From contig JAVVEY010000064.1 of assembly GCA_032250675.1 (NCBI GenBank), positions 1 through 16,638 on the forward strand: 16,638 nucleotides of DNA. Reading direction: 5' to 3'. How positions within the stretch are numbered: the stretch's first letter is position 1; each line of letters opens with the position of its first letter. Source of the DNA: Gaopeijia sp032250675 (GTDB taxonomy: Bacteria; Gemmatimonadota; Gemmatimonadetes; Longimicrobiales; Gaopeijiaceae). The position numbers were made by a program, and so were the translations under genes. A model generated the notes under the pieces. The model was given only the letters and a program-made list of their open reading frames with translations. It did no database searches and was not told where the DNA came from. Positions 9,735 to 16,638 of the stretch are shown here, in pieces.

Positions 9735-11054
9735 ATGTCTTCACATCTCACCGCCACGGGACGTTCGTTCTTCGCGGGACTCCTCGATGCTCTCACGGGC
9801 GTCATGGGTGCTTCGAGCGGATATCTCAAGTCCCACGGTCCACGTGTCGCGATGCTCGCACGCCAGATCGCGAGGGGGATCGGTGTGTCGGGCGAGGGTG
9901 TGGCTCGCATCACGCTTGCGGGGGTGCTCGCGGATATCGGGATGATCGGCCTTGCCGAGGAGGCGTGGGAGGAGGAATCCCTCAACCTCGCGGCGGAGAC
10001 ACGCGAGCGGGTCCGCCTGCACCCGGTCCGAAGCGCCCTCGCCCTCGAGGGGATTCCCCACCTCGATGGGCTCGGCGATCTCGTGCGCCACCATCACGAG
10101 TGGTTCGACGGTTCGGGATACCCGGACGGGCTCATGGGTGCCGCGATTCCTCGTGGCGCCCGGATTCTCAGGCTCGCGGACACCGTGGTCGCCCTCTCCT
10201 CCGATCGGCCGGCGCGGGCCGCCCTCGATCCCGCCCGGATCGAGGCGATCGTTCTCGAGTTCCGCGGGGTCGAATTCGATCCGGAGGTCGTCGACGCCTG
10301 GGTCGACCTCCTCGGTCGGGGCGGGATCGCCCCCTTCGAGCCTCACGCCTTCGAGCGGCACGTCCAGCGGGCGACGGAGCAGCTGGTGCCGCCGGATGTC
10401 TCGCCGCTCTCCTCCGACCAGCTCCTCGAGATCCTCGCGTCGATCATCGATGCCAAGGATCCCTACACCGCCGGGCACTCGCGTCGCGTCGCGATCTTCG
10501 CGGTCGCGGTGGCCGACCAGCTCGGGCTCACTCCCGAGATGAAGAGCACCCTCTGGGCCGCCGGATATCTTCACGACCTCGGCAAGCTCGCCATCCCCGT
10601 CCGCGTCCTCGTCTGCCCCGATCGCCTGACCGAAGAAGAGGAGCGGATCGTGCGCACGCACACCACGATGGGTGCCGAGATCCTCTCGTCGATCCCCTCC
10701 CTCCGGCACCTTCGGGCGGGCGCGCGGCATCACCACGAACGGTGGGACGGCACGGGGTATCCGGCGGGGCTCAAGGGCGACCGGATCCCTCTCGTGCCGA
10801 GGATCCTCGCGATCGCGGATGCGTACGACGCGATGACGACACGGCGCGCGTATCGGGCCGGGCGATCGCACCTCGAGGCGATGGACGAGATCTCGCACCA
10901 GGCGGGACGCCACTTCTGTCCGGATGTCGCTGCGGCCTTCCTCTCGCTGCCGGCTCCCTTCTTCGAGGCGATCACCTCGCCGGCGGAGTGGAGGCCCGAA
11001 CCCCTCACGGATCCGGCGCGGAGGGCGGCCCGGGCGGCGTGGAGGTACCTCTGA
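9735..11054 (+). CDS. Tandem HD-GYP domain protein, predicted cyclic-di-GMP phosphodiesterase
   Basis: A 439-residue soluble protein with two HD-GYP units. The second (about residues 232-415) has the canonical motifs: HSRRVA, His280-Asp281 in LHDLGK, THTTMGAEIL, HHHERWDGTGYP (Gly341-Tyr-Pro343), and ADAYDAMTTRRAYR. It should bind two or three metals and hydrolyse cyclic-di-GMP to pGpG or GMP. The first (about 25-190) keeps HGPRVA, HPVRSA, HHHEWFDGSGYP (128-130) and RILRLAD, but its HD pair is Ala66-Asp67 (VLADIGM), so it has lost a metal ligand and is probably regulatory. No response-regulator, PAS or membrane segment is present, so the signal input is unknown. ATG 9735 was chosen over GTG 9678 because the extra 19 residues would be encoded across the AT-rich, promoter-like stretch. 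It appears to be monocistronic. Confidence 0.88.
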   Translation: MSSHLTATGRSFFAGLLDALTGVMGASSGYLKSHGPRVAMLARQIARGIGVSGEGVARITLAGVLADIGMIGLAEEAWEEESLNLAAETRERVRLHPVRSALALEGIPHLDGLGDLVRHHHEWFDGSGYPDGLMGAAIPRGARILRLADTVVALSSDRPARAALDPARIEAIVLEFRGVEFDPEVVDAWVDLLGRGGIAPFEPHAFERHVQRATEQLVPPDVSPLSSDQLLEILASIIDAKDPYTAGHSRRVAIFAVAVADQLGLTPEMKSTLWAAGYLHDLGKLAIPVRVLVCPDRLTEEEERIVRTHTTMGAEILSSIPSLRHLRAGARHHHERWDGTGYPAGLKGDRIPLVPRILAIADAYDAMTTRRAYRAGRSHLEAMDEISHQAGRHFCPDVAAAFLSLPAPFFEAITSPAEWRPEPLTDPARRAARAAWRYL

Positions 11055-11173
11055 GGCGTTCGCGTGGCGGAGCGATTGACGAGGATGCGGCGTAGAGGCA
11101 GGTTGGTCGTTCCGAGGCGGATGTCGGCACACCCGGCGCCGCCTGATTCATTTCTCCCACCGTCGTTCTCGTC
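11055..11173 (+). other. Intergenic leader of valS with weak promoter and hairpin candidates
   Basis: This 119-base gap has no gene. TTGACG at 11076-11081 matches the -35 consensus in five of six positions, but no good -10 follows at 16-18 bases (CAGGTT at 11099-11104 is poor). AGGCGG (11115-11120) and CCGCCT (11139-11144) can pair across an 18-base loop and are followed by the T-rich GATTCATTTC. That could be a weak terminator for the HD-GYP gene or a leader hairpin for valS. I see no T-box anticodon-loop or antiterminator signature, and no Shine-Dalgarno sequence before the GTG. Confidence 0.25.
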
Positions 11174-13936
11174 GTGACCCAGGATCTCGCCCCCCGCTTC
11201 GATCCGCGCACGGTCGAACCCGGGCTCTACCAGCGATGGCTGGACCGGGGGTACTTCCACACCCCGGCGTCGGCGGTGCTCGAGGAGGGAAGGGATCCCT
11301 ACGTGATCGTGATCCCACCCCCCAATGTGACGGCCGTCCTCCACATGGGACACGGCTTGAACAACACGATCCAGGATGTGCTGATCCGCTTCCAGCGCAT
11401 GCGTGGACGGGCCGCGGAATGGCTCCCCGGGACGGACCATGCCGGGATCGCCACCCAGAATGTGGTCGAACGTCAGCTCCGCGAGGAGGGACTCACGCGC
11501 TTTGATCTGGGCCGCGACGCCTTCGAACGGCGGGTGTGGGAGTTCGTCGAGACGACCGGGGGCACGATCCTCGAACAGCTCAAGGCGATCGGGTGCTCGT
11601 GCGACTGGGAGCGCACCGCATTCACCCTCGACGAGGGTCTGAATCGCGCCGTCCGCGAGGTCTTCGTGCGGCTCTACGAGAAGGGGCTGATCTATCGCGG
11701 CGAGTACATCATCAACTGGTGTCCCCGCTGCGGTACGGCGCTCTCCAACGAAGAGGCGGAAGGGAGCGAGTCGGAGGGCGCGCTCTGGCACCTGCGATAC
11801 CCGCTCGCCGAGAGTGCCTGGGCGGCGGCGTCCGAGGCTCGCGGGGCCGGAGCGGAGGCGGTCGGAGAATTCGAGACGGGGGGGTGGTACCTGACCGTCT
11901 CGACCACCCGACCCGAGACGATGCTCGGCGACACCGGGGTGGCGGTGAATCCCGACGACGAACGGTACCGGTCGCTCGTCGGCGCGGGCGTCGAGCTGCC
12001 CCTCACCGGCCGGACGATCCCGGTCTTTGCGGACGCCTGGGTCGATGCGGAGTTCGGCACGGGAATGGTGAAGGTGACCCCCGCGCACGATCCGAACGAC
12101 TTCGAGATGGCGGAGCGCGCCGGGCTCGAGATCGTGAATGTGATGGACGCCGAGGCCCGGATGAACGACGCGGTGCCGGAGTCGTTCCGGGGGCTCGACC
12201 GCTTCGAGGCGCGCGAGAGGGTGCTCGAGGCGCTCGAGGCCGAGGGGCTCCTGGCGGGACGGGACGACCACATCCACCGCGTGCCACGGTGCTACCGCTG
12301 CGACACCGTCGTCGAGCCCCGCCTCTCCGAGCAGTGGTTCGTCCGGATGAAGCCGCTCGCCGAGCCGGCGCTCGAGGCGTCGCGACGCGGCGAACTGCGA
12401 TTCACTCCGGCGCGGTGGCAGAAGACCTACGAACACTGGCTCGAGAATATCCGTGACTGGTGCATCTCCCGGCAGCTCTGGTGGGGACATCGCATCCCCG
12501 TCTGGTACTGCGACAGCTGCGGCGAGATGCATGTGCTCCGGGAAGACCCCGAGGCGTGCTCGGGGTGCGGCGGCACCGAGCTTCGCCAGGATCCCGACGT
12601 CCTCGACACCTGGTTCAGCTCCCAGCTCTGGCCTTTCAGCCCCTTCGGATGGCCCGACGAGACCGACGATCTCGCCGCCTTCTACCCGGGGCACACGATG
12701 GTCACCGCCCCGGAGATCATCTTCTTCTGGGTCGCGCGGATGGTGATGATGGGGCTCGAGTTCCGGGGGGAACTCCCCTTCACCGAGGTCTTCCTGCACG
12801 GGACGGTGCGCGACGCGCAGGGCCGCAAGATGTCGAAGTCGCTCGGCAACGGGATCGATCCCCTCGACGTGGTGCACGAGTATGGCGCCGACGCGATGCG
12901 CTACACCCTGATCAGCGCGTGCGCGATCGGCACCGATATCCACCTCGATCATGAGGATGTCGAAGGGTCGTTTGCCGCCGGGCGCAACTTCTCGAACAAG
13001 ATCTGGAATGTCGGACGATTCACGCTGATGTCGGTGGGGGAGGGCGCGATCGCGCCCCTCGACGGCGTGGCCGACGACCTCGAACTCGCCGACCGATGGA
13101 TCCTCGACCGCTTCGCCGTGGCCGTCGAAGGCGTGACCGACGCGATGGAGCGCTTTCGGCTCCACGAGGCGGCCGAGGAGATGTACCACTTCTTCCGGGG
13201 CGACCTCGCGGACTGGTATATCGAGATGATCAAGCCGCGTCTGCAGGGCGAGGGCGATACGGCGAGCCGCGAAGCGGCGCGATCGACGCTGATCCGTCTC
13301 CTCGATGGGGCGCTGCGGATCATGCACCCCGTCGTTCCCTTCGTGACGACCGCGCTCTGGGATCGGCTCCCCTGGTTCGAGGGAGAAACCCGTCCCGAGG
13401 ATCTCTGCATCGCCCCGTGGCCGAGCGGGGTCGCGGTGTGGCGCGACGCCGAGGCCGCACGCCGGGTCTCCGCCTTCCAGGAGCTCGTTACCGCGATCCG
13501 TCAGCTCCGCAAGGAGTATGGGGTCGGGGAAGGGGCGTCGGTCGACCTGCATCTCACCGCATCCGATGACGCCTTCCGTCGCGCGGTGGAGGAGATGCGA
13601 TCCCCCCTCGAGCGCATGGCCCGCGTGCGGGGAATCGAGTGGAGCGCGCCACCGGAGGGGACGCCGGGGGCATCGGGGGTCCTCCCCTCCGGGGTTCAGC
13701 TCTTCCTCCCCCTCGAGGGCCTCGTCGATCTCGCGCACGAGCGTGAGCGGCTCCGAAGCGAGATCGAGCGGATCGCCGGATTTCGCGCCGGGACGGCACG
13801 CAAGCTCGAGAACGAGAACTTCGTGACGCGCGCGCCCTCCGAGGTCGTGGAGAAGGAGCGCGAGAAGCTGGCCAGCGCCGACACGCAGCTCGAGCGCCTC
13901 CGAGAGCGGCTGGCGGGATTCACGGACGGAGTGTGA
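11174..13936 (+). CDS. valS: Valyl-tRNA synthetase
   Basis: A 920-residue class Ia synthetase that charges tRNA-Val with valine. Seen in order: PPPNVTAVLHMGH with HMGH at 57-60 (the HIGH motif), PGTDHAGIATQ, and cysteine pairs Cys183/Cys186 (NWCPRCGTAL) and Cys373/Cys376 (CYRCDTVV). A second set, Cys446/Cys449 and Cys462/Cys465, fits a zinc knuckle. The editing domain includes TTRPETMLGDTGVAV and GTGMVKVTPAHDPNDFE, followed by WWGHRIPVWYC, the ValRS-typical IIFFWVARMVMMGLEF, KMSKS at 552-556, an anticodon-binding helical domain, and the C-terminal coiled coil ending in ASADTQLERLRERL. Length and domain order are normal for a bacterial enzyme. Start is GTG 11174; no Shine-Dalgarno is visible. 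The stop TGA overlaps the next gene (GTGATG), so a lipoprotein and selA are translated behind it. Confidence 0.97.
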   Translation: MTQDLAPRFDPRTVEPGLYQRWLDRGYFHTPASAVLEEGRDPYVIVIPPPNVTAVLHMGHGLNNTIQDVLIRFQRMRGRAAEWLPGTDHAGIATQNVVERQLREEGLTRFDLGRDAFERRVWEFVETTGGTILEQLKAIGCSCDWERTAFTLDEGLNRAVREVFVRLYEKGLIYRGEYIINWCPRCGTALSNEEAEGSESEGALWHLRYPLAESAWAAASEARGAGAEAVGEFETGGWYLTVSTTRPETMLGDTGVAVNPDDERYRSLVGAGVELPLTGRTIPVFADAWVDAEFGTGMVKVTPAHDPNDFEMAERAGLEIVNVMDAEARMNDAVPESFRGLDRFEARERVLEALEAEGLLAGRDDHIHRVPRCYRCDTVVEPRLSEQWFVRMKPLAEPALEASRRGELRFTPARWQKTYEHWLENIRDWCISRQLWWGHRIPVWYCDSCGEMHVLREDPEACSGCGGTELRQDPDVLDTWFSSQLWPFSPFGWPDETDDLAAFYPGHTMVTAPEIIFFWVARMVMMGLEFRGELPFTEVFLHGTVRDAQGRKMSKSLGNGIDPLDVVHEYGADAMRYTLISACAIGTDIHLDHEDVEGSFAAGRNFSNKIWNVGRFTLMSVGEGAIAPLDGVADDLELADRWILDRFAVAVEGVTDAMERFRLHEAAEEMYHFFRGDLADWYIEMIKPRLQGEGDTASREAARSTLIRLLDGALRIMHPVVPFVTTALWDRLPWFEGETRPEDLCIAPWPSGVAVWRDAEAARRVSAFQELVTAIRQLRKEYGVGEGASVDLHLTASDDAFRRAVEEMRSPLERMARVRGIEWSAPPEGTPGASGVLPSGVQLFLPLEGLVDLAHERERLRSEIERIAGFRAGTARKLENENFVTRAPSEVVEKEREKLASADTQLERLRERLAGFTDGV

Positions 13937-15318
13937 TGCCGGGTCGGGTGTGCCGTGCCGTCGGCATCGCGGGGGCGGCGGGACTCCTCGTCGCTCCGGG
14001 GTGCGCGCGCCCGGGTCCTCCCCCGGGGGGACCGGAGGATCTGCGCCCGCCTGTCGTCGCCACGGTCGAACCCGAACCGCTCGCCACCCTCGAACCGGGG
14101 AACCACACCCTGCGCGTGCGCTTCAGCGAGCGGATCTCCGAACGGCCGGTCCGCGGCACCCTCTCCAGCGCGGTCTCGGTCTCGCCACGCACGGGCGCGG
14201 TCGAGGTGTCGCACGAACGCCACGGGATCGACATCAAGGTCGAGGGAGGCTTCCGCCCCGGGCTCGTCTACCGGGTGGCGATCGAGCCGGTCCTCCAGGA
14301 CATGTTCGGCAACCGGATGGCGGTCCCCTTCGAATGGGTCTTCAGCACGGGGGGAGAGGTGCGTCCGAACGCCGTGGTCGGCGCGGTCTGGGACGCGACG
14401 ACCGGCGAGCCGGTCGAGGAGGCGGATGTCGTGGCGCGCCGGCGCACCGATGCCGACGCGGCGGTGCTCGATACCGCTGCCTACGTGGCGCTCTCCGACG
14501 CGCGCGGCATCTTCGTGCTGCGCTACCTCCCGGAAGGCCCGCTCTCCGTCGTCGTCTGGGAGGAACGAAATGGAAATGGCGAGCCGGACTTCTCCGAGGC
14601 CCGGATCGAACGGGAGGTGACGCTCGGTCCCACCGATACCCTCACCCTCGCGCACCTCCCGCTCCTCCCGAACGACACCACGCCCGCGGAGGTCGTGGGG
14701 GTGACCGTACTCGACTCGATGACCGTGCGGATCGAGTTCGACGATTACCTCGATCCGATCGCTCCGGTCGACGCACTCGCTCTCGAGCTCCTCCTCCCGA
14801 CCGACTCGCTCGGTGCCGTGCTGGAGGAGGCTGCGGGCCTCGAGCCCCCGGCGGTCGTGCGACGGTTTCACGAAGCCGATTTCGCCGAGTGGGCCGATTC
14901 GGTCTTCGATGCGGCTCCGGATCCCCGATCTCGAGCCGCGCTCCCCGACTCGCTCGATCCGGTCGCCGACTCGCTCGCTCTCCCCCCCGACACCCTCGCC
15001 GCGGACACCGTCCTCGCTCCTGCCGACACGATCGCCGCGGTCCGATCGACACCGCTCCGGCGGCAGACCGTCAACGCCGCTCGCGAGCTCCTCCCCGACG
15101 GACGTCCCGTGCCGCAGCGCTCCTTCGTGATCCGCCTCGGGACACCGCTGCCGGCGGGAGTTCCGCTGCGTCTCCGCGTCGAAGGTGTAATCAACCTCAC
15201 CGGGCTCCCCGGGGGCGGGGGAGAGGCGAGGGCCCTTCGCGAGGCGCCCGCACCCCCTCCCGATCCGGGCGGTGGGTCGGTCCCGGCTCCGTGGGCCCCG
15301 TCCCACCCCATCCGATGA
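13936..15318 (+). CDS. Ig-like (Big_5-type) lipoprotein
   Basis: A 460-residue predicted lipoprotein. The N-terminus VGIAGAAGLLVAPGC places the lipidated cysteine at Cys23, and the mature start CARPGPPPGGPEDLRPP matches the C...PP.GGP.D..PP pattern of FCB-group Ig-like lipoproteins. Residues about 40-140 form a Big_5/SbsA-like Ig domain (TLRVRFSERISE, VYRVAIEPVLQDMFGNRM, FEWVFSTGG). Residues about 145-240 resemble a carboxypeptidase-regulatory-like beta sandwich (VVGAVWDATTGEPVEEADV, EERNGNGEPDFSE). A second Ig-like unit follows (DSMTVRIEFDDYLDP), interrupted by an Asp/Ser/Leu/Pro/Ala-rich stretch at about 330-370 (PDSLDP, ADSLALPPDTLAADT). The C-terminus is Gly/Pro-rich. It is probably anchored on an outer or inner membrane leaflet; its role is unknown. 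ATG 13936 has GGAG at 13928-13931; GTG 13933 is the alternative and differs by one residue. Its stop overlaps selA as ATGA. Confidence 0.82.
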   Translation: MPGRVCRAVGIAGAAGLLVAPGCARPGPPPGGPEDLRPPVVATVEPEPLATLEPGNHTLRVRFSERISERPVRGTLSSAVSVSPRTGAVEVSHERHGIDIKVEGGFRPGLVYRVAIEPVLQDMFGNRMAVPFEWVFSTGGEVRPNAVVGAVWDATTGEPVEEADVVARRRTDADAAVLDTAAYVALSDARGIFVLRYLPEGPLSVVVWEERNGNGEPDFSEARIEREVTLGPTDTLTLAHLPLLPNDTTPAEVVGVTVLDSMTVRIEFDDYLDPIAPVDALALELLLPTDSLGAVLEEAAGLEPPAVVRRFHEADFAEWADSVFDAAPDPRSRAALPDSLDPVADSLALPPDTLAADTVLAPADTIAAVRSTPLRRQTVNAARELLPDGRPVPQRSFVIRLGTPLPAGVPLRLRVEGVINLTGLPGGGGEARALREAPAPPPDPGGGSVPAPWAPSHPIR

Positions 15319-16638
15319 GCCGCGCCGACCCCCGCAGCCGCCTCCCCGGTGTCGATCGCATCCTCGCCTCGCCCGAGGGCGCCGAGATCGTCGAGGCCTT
15401 CGGGGCACGGCGTGCCACCGACGCCCTCCGTGAAGCGATCGAGGAGGCCCGTACGGAACTCCTCGCCGGAGGATCCGTCCCGGAGATCCCCGACCTCGTT
15501 CGCGTCGCCCGCGCGCACCTCGACCGCGAGGAGCTCCGCGGGCTGCGCCCCGTCCTCAACGCGACGGGGGTCGTGCTGCACACGAACCTCGGTCGCGCGC
15601 CGATCGCCCGCGCGGCAGCCGACGCGATGTGGGCGGCGGCCCAGGGCTATTCGAATCTCGAGTTCGACCTCGAATCGGGAGCCCGGGGGTCGCGCTACGA
15701 CCACTGCGTGCGCGAGGTGTGCGAGCTCACCGGGGCGGAGGATGCCCTCGTCGTGAACAACTGCGCCGGCGGCCTCATGCTCGCGATGCACGCGCTGGCG
15801 CAGGGGCGAGAGGCGGTGGTGTCGCGCGGGGAGCTCGTCGAGATCGGAGGAGGATTCCGGATTCCCGAAGTCCTCGAGTCCGCGGGCGTGACACTCCGGG
15901 AGGTCGGGGCCACCAACCGGACCCGCCTCGCCGACTACGCCGAAGCGGTCCGGTCAGTCCGCCCCGCCGTGCTCCTCAAGGTGCACCGTTCGAACTTCCG
16001 TCTCTCGGGCTTCGTCGACGATGCGGATCTCGCCGATCTCGTGGAGCTGGCCCGCGAGCACAACCTTCGCGTGGTGCACGACCTCGGCTCGGGGCTCCTC
16101 GTCCCGCCCGAACGCCTCGGCCTTCCCCCCGAACCGCTCCCCTCGGAATCGATCGCGGTGGGGGTCGATCTCGTGATCTTCTCGGGCGACAAGCTCCTCG
16201 GAGGGCCGCAGGCGGGGATCATCGCCGGGACGTCCGACGCCGTCGCCCGGCTGCGCACGGCCCCGATGTGCCGCGCCCTCCGCGTCGACAAGGTGACGCT
16301 CGCGGGGTTGCGGGTGACGCTGCGCCTCCTCGCCGAGGGCGATCGTGCGCTCCGGGAGATCCCCGCGCTCGCCGCACTCGCTGCGAAACTCCCCGATCTC
16401 GAGGCGCGCGCGGAGCGCATCGCCGCCGCGCTCCCGTCCCGCCTCGACGCCCGCGTGGTGGCGGTGGACGGACGCGTCGGCGGGGGGACCTTCCCCGAAA
16501 CATCGGTGCCCTCTCGCGCCGTGCGCGTCGTTCCTCCGGAGGGCGCGGATCGCTTCGCACGGAGGCTGCGCCTCGGTCGCCCGGCGGTCGTGTCTCGCCT
16601 CGAGGACGACGCGGTCATCTTCGATATCCGGACACTCG
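15315..16638 (+). CDS. selA: Selenocysteine synthase SelA (3' end outside window)
   Basis: L-seryl-tRNA(Sec) selenium transferase, a PLP enzyme that converts Ser-tRNA(Sec) to Sec-tRNA(Sec) with selenophosphate. 441 residues are visible and the frame is open to the window end; the E. coli enzyme has 463, so only about 20 are missing. Hallmarks: LRPVLNATGVVLHTNLGRAP, ELTGAEDALVVNNCAGGLML, VVSRGELVEIGGGFRIPEVL, GATNRTRLADYAEAV, VHDLGSGLLVPPERLGLP, and SGDKLLGGPQAGII with the PLP lysine at Lys293 (E. coli Lys295). The N-terminal tRNA-binding region (LPGVDRILASPE) is present, so this is the long bacterial SelA and not the short archaeal-type relative. ATG 15315 overlaps the lipoprotein stop (ATGA) without a Shine-Dalgarno, implying coupling. 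selB often follows selA, so it may lie just downstream; selC and selD are not in the window. Confidence 0.97.
   Translation, partial: MSRADPRSRLPGVDRILASPEGAEIVEAFGARRATDALREAIEEARTELLAGGSVPEIPDLVRVARAHLDREELRGLRPVLNATGVVLHTNLGRAPIARAAADAMWAAAQGYSNLEFDLESGARGSRYDHCVREVCELTGAEDALVVNNCAGGLMLAMHALAQGREAVVSRGELVEIGGGFRIPEVLESAGVTLREVGATNRTRLADYAEAVRSVRPAVLLKVHRSNFRLSGFVDDADLADLVELAREHNLRVVHDLGSGLLVPPERLGLPPEPLPSESIAVGVDLVIFSGDKLLGGPQAGIIAGTSDAVARLRTAPMCRALRVDKVTLAGLRVTLRLLAEGDRALREIPALAALAAKLPDLEARAERIAAALPSRLDARVVAVDGRVGGGTFPETSVPSRAVRVVPPEGADRFARRLRLGRPAVVSRLEDDAVIFDIRTL

Noticed and set aside
11055..11173. T-box riboswitch or selenocysteine tRNA in the valS leader
   Set aside because: No specifier stem, antiterminator consensus or tRNA cloverleaf with a T-loop could be found.
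10730..13738. A 1002-residue open frame on the minus strand, antisense to valS and the HD-GYP gene
   Set aside because: It is opposite a certain valS, its product is Arg/Gly/His/Pro-rich without any family motif, and such long antisense frames are expected at this GC content.
13696..15408. A 570-residue minus-strand open frame across the lipoprotein gene
   Set aside because: Its composition is that of a shadow frame (Arg/Gly/Asp/Val-rich, no motif), and the + strand has a lipoprotein with signal, domains and coupled starts.

Overview
The window is high-GC (roughly 70% by eye), gene-dense bacterial DNA in which every convincing gene lies on the + strand. I count eleven protein-coding genes, two of them cut by the window edges. 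There are no rRNA or tRNA genes, insertion sequences, CRISPR arrays or phage genes that I can support. The gene set suggests a member of the FCB superphylum, most likely Gemmatimonadota or a close relative. The main clues are a DUF4175-type coiled-coil protein next to an exported 'asparagine synthetase B'-type protein, and a lipoprotein whose mature start matches the C...PP.GGP.D..PP pattern of FCB Ig-like lipoproteins. The assignment is an inference; no phylogeny could be run.

Region 1 (2-4613) is a tightly overlapping set: the C-terminal part of a DUF4175-like protein, an exported helical-repeat (TPR-like) protein, and an exported protein of the family usually labelled asparagine synthetase B. 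The last probably has a class I glutamine-amidotransferase-like fold and is not an asparagine synthetase. In related lineages such genes sit behind MoxR/DUF58/VWA genes, so the upstream flank may hold those.

Region 2 (about 4619-8702) follows almost without a gap. It holds a JAB/JAMM metalloprotease-like domain fused to a DinG/XPD-family helicase, a 65-residue two-helix membrane protein, and a PLP aminotransferase of the LL-diaminopimelate aminotransferase type. The aminotransferase has no usable ATG, GTG or TTG start at its conserved N-terminus. A CTG overlapping the previous stop (CTGA) is the best candidate, and a similar CTGA lies at the start of the helicase gene.

Region 3 (8703-11054) has two genes with real upstream gaps: a TonB-like single-span envelope protein with a very acidic linker, preceded by a 9-bp perfect inverted repeat, and a cytoplasmic protein with two HD-GYP domains, the first of which has lost the histidine of its HD pair.

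Region 4 (11174-16638) is an overlapping set of valS (valyl-tRNA synthetase), an Ig-like lipoprotein and selA (selenocysteine synthase, truncated by the window end about 20 residues short). selA implies that the organism makes selenoproteins, so in-frame TGA codons elsewhere in its genome should not automatically be read as stops.

I see no new multi-gene defence or mobile system. The most unusual items are the JAB-DinG fusion with an incomplete Fe-S cysteine set, the apparent CTG starts, the asymmetric tandem HD-GYP protein, and the inverted repeat at 8762-8791.
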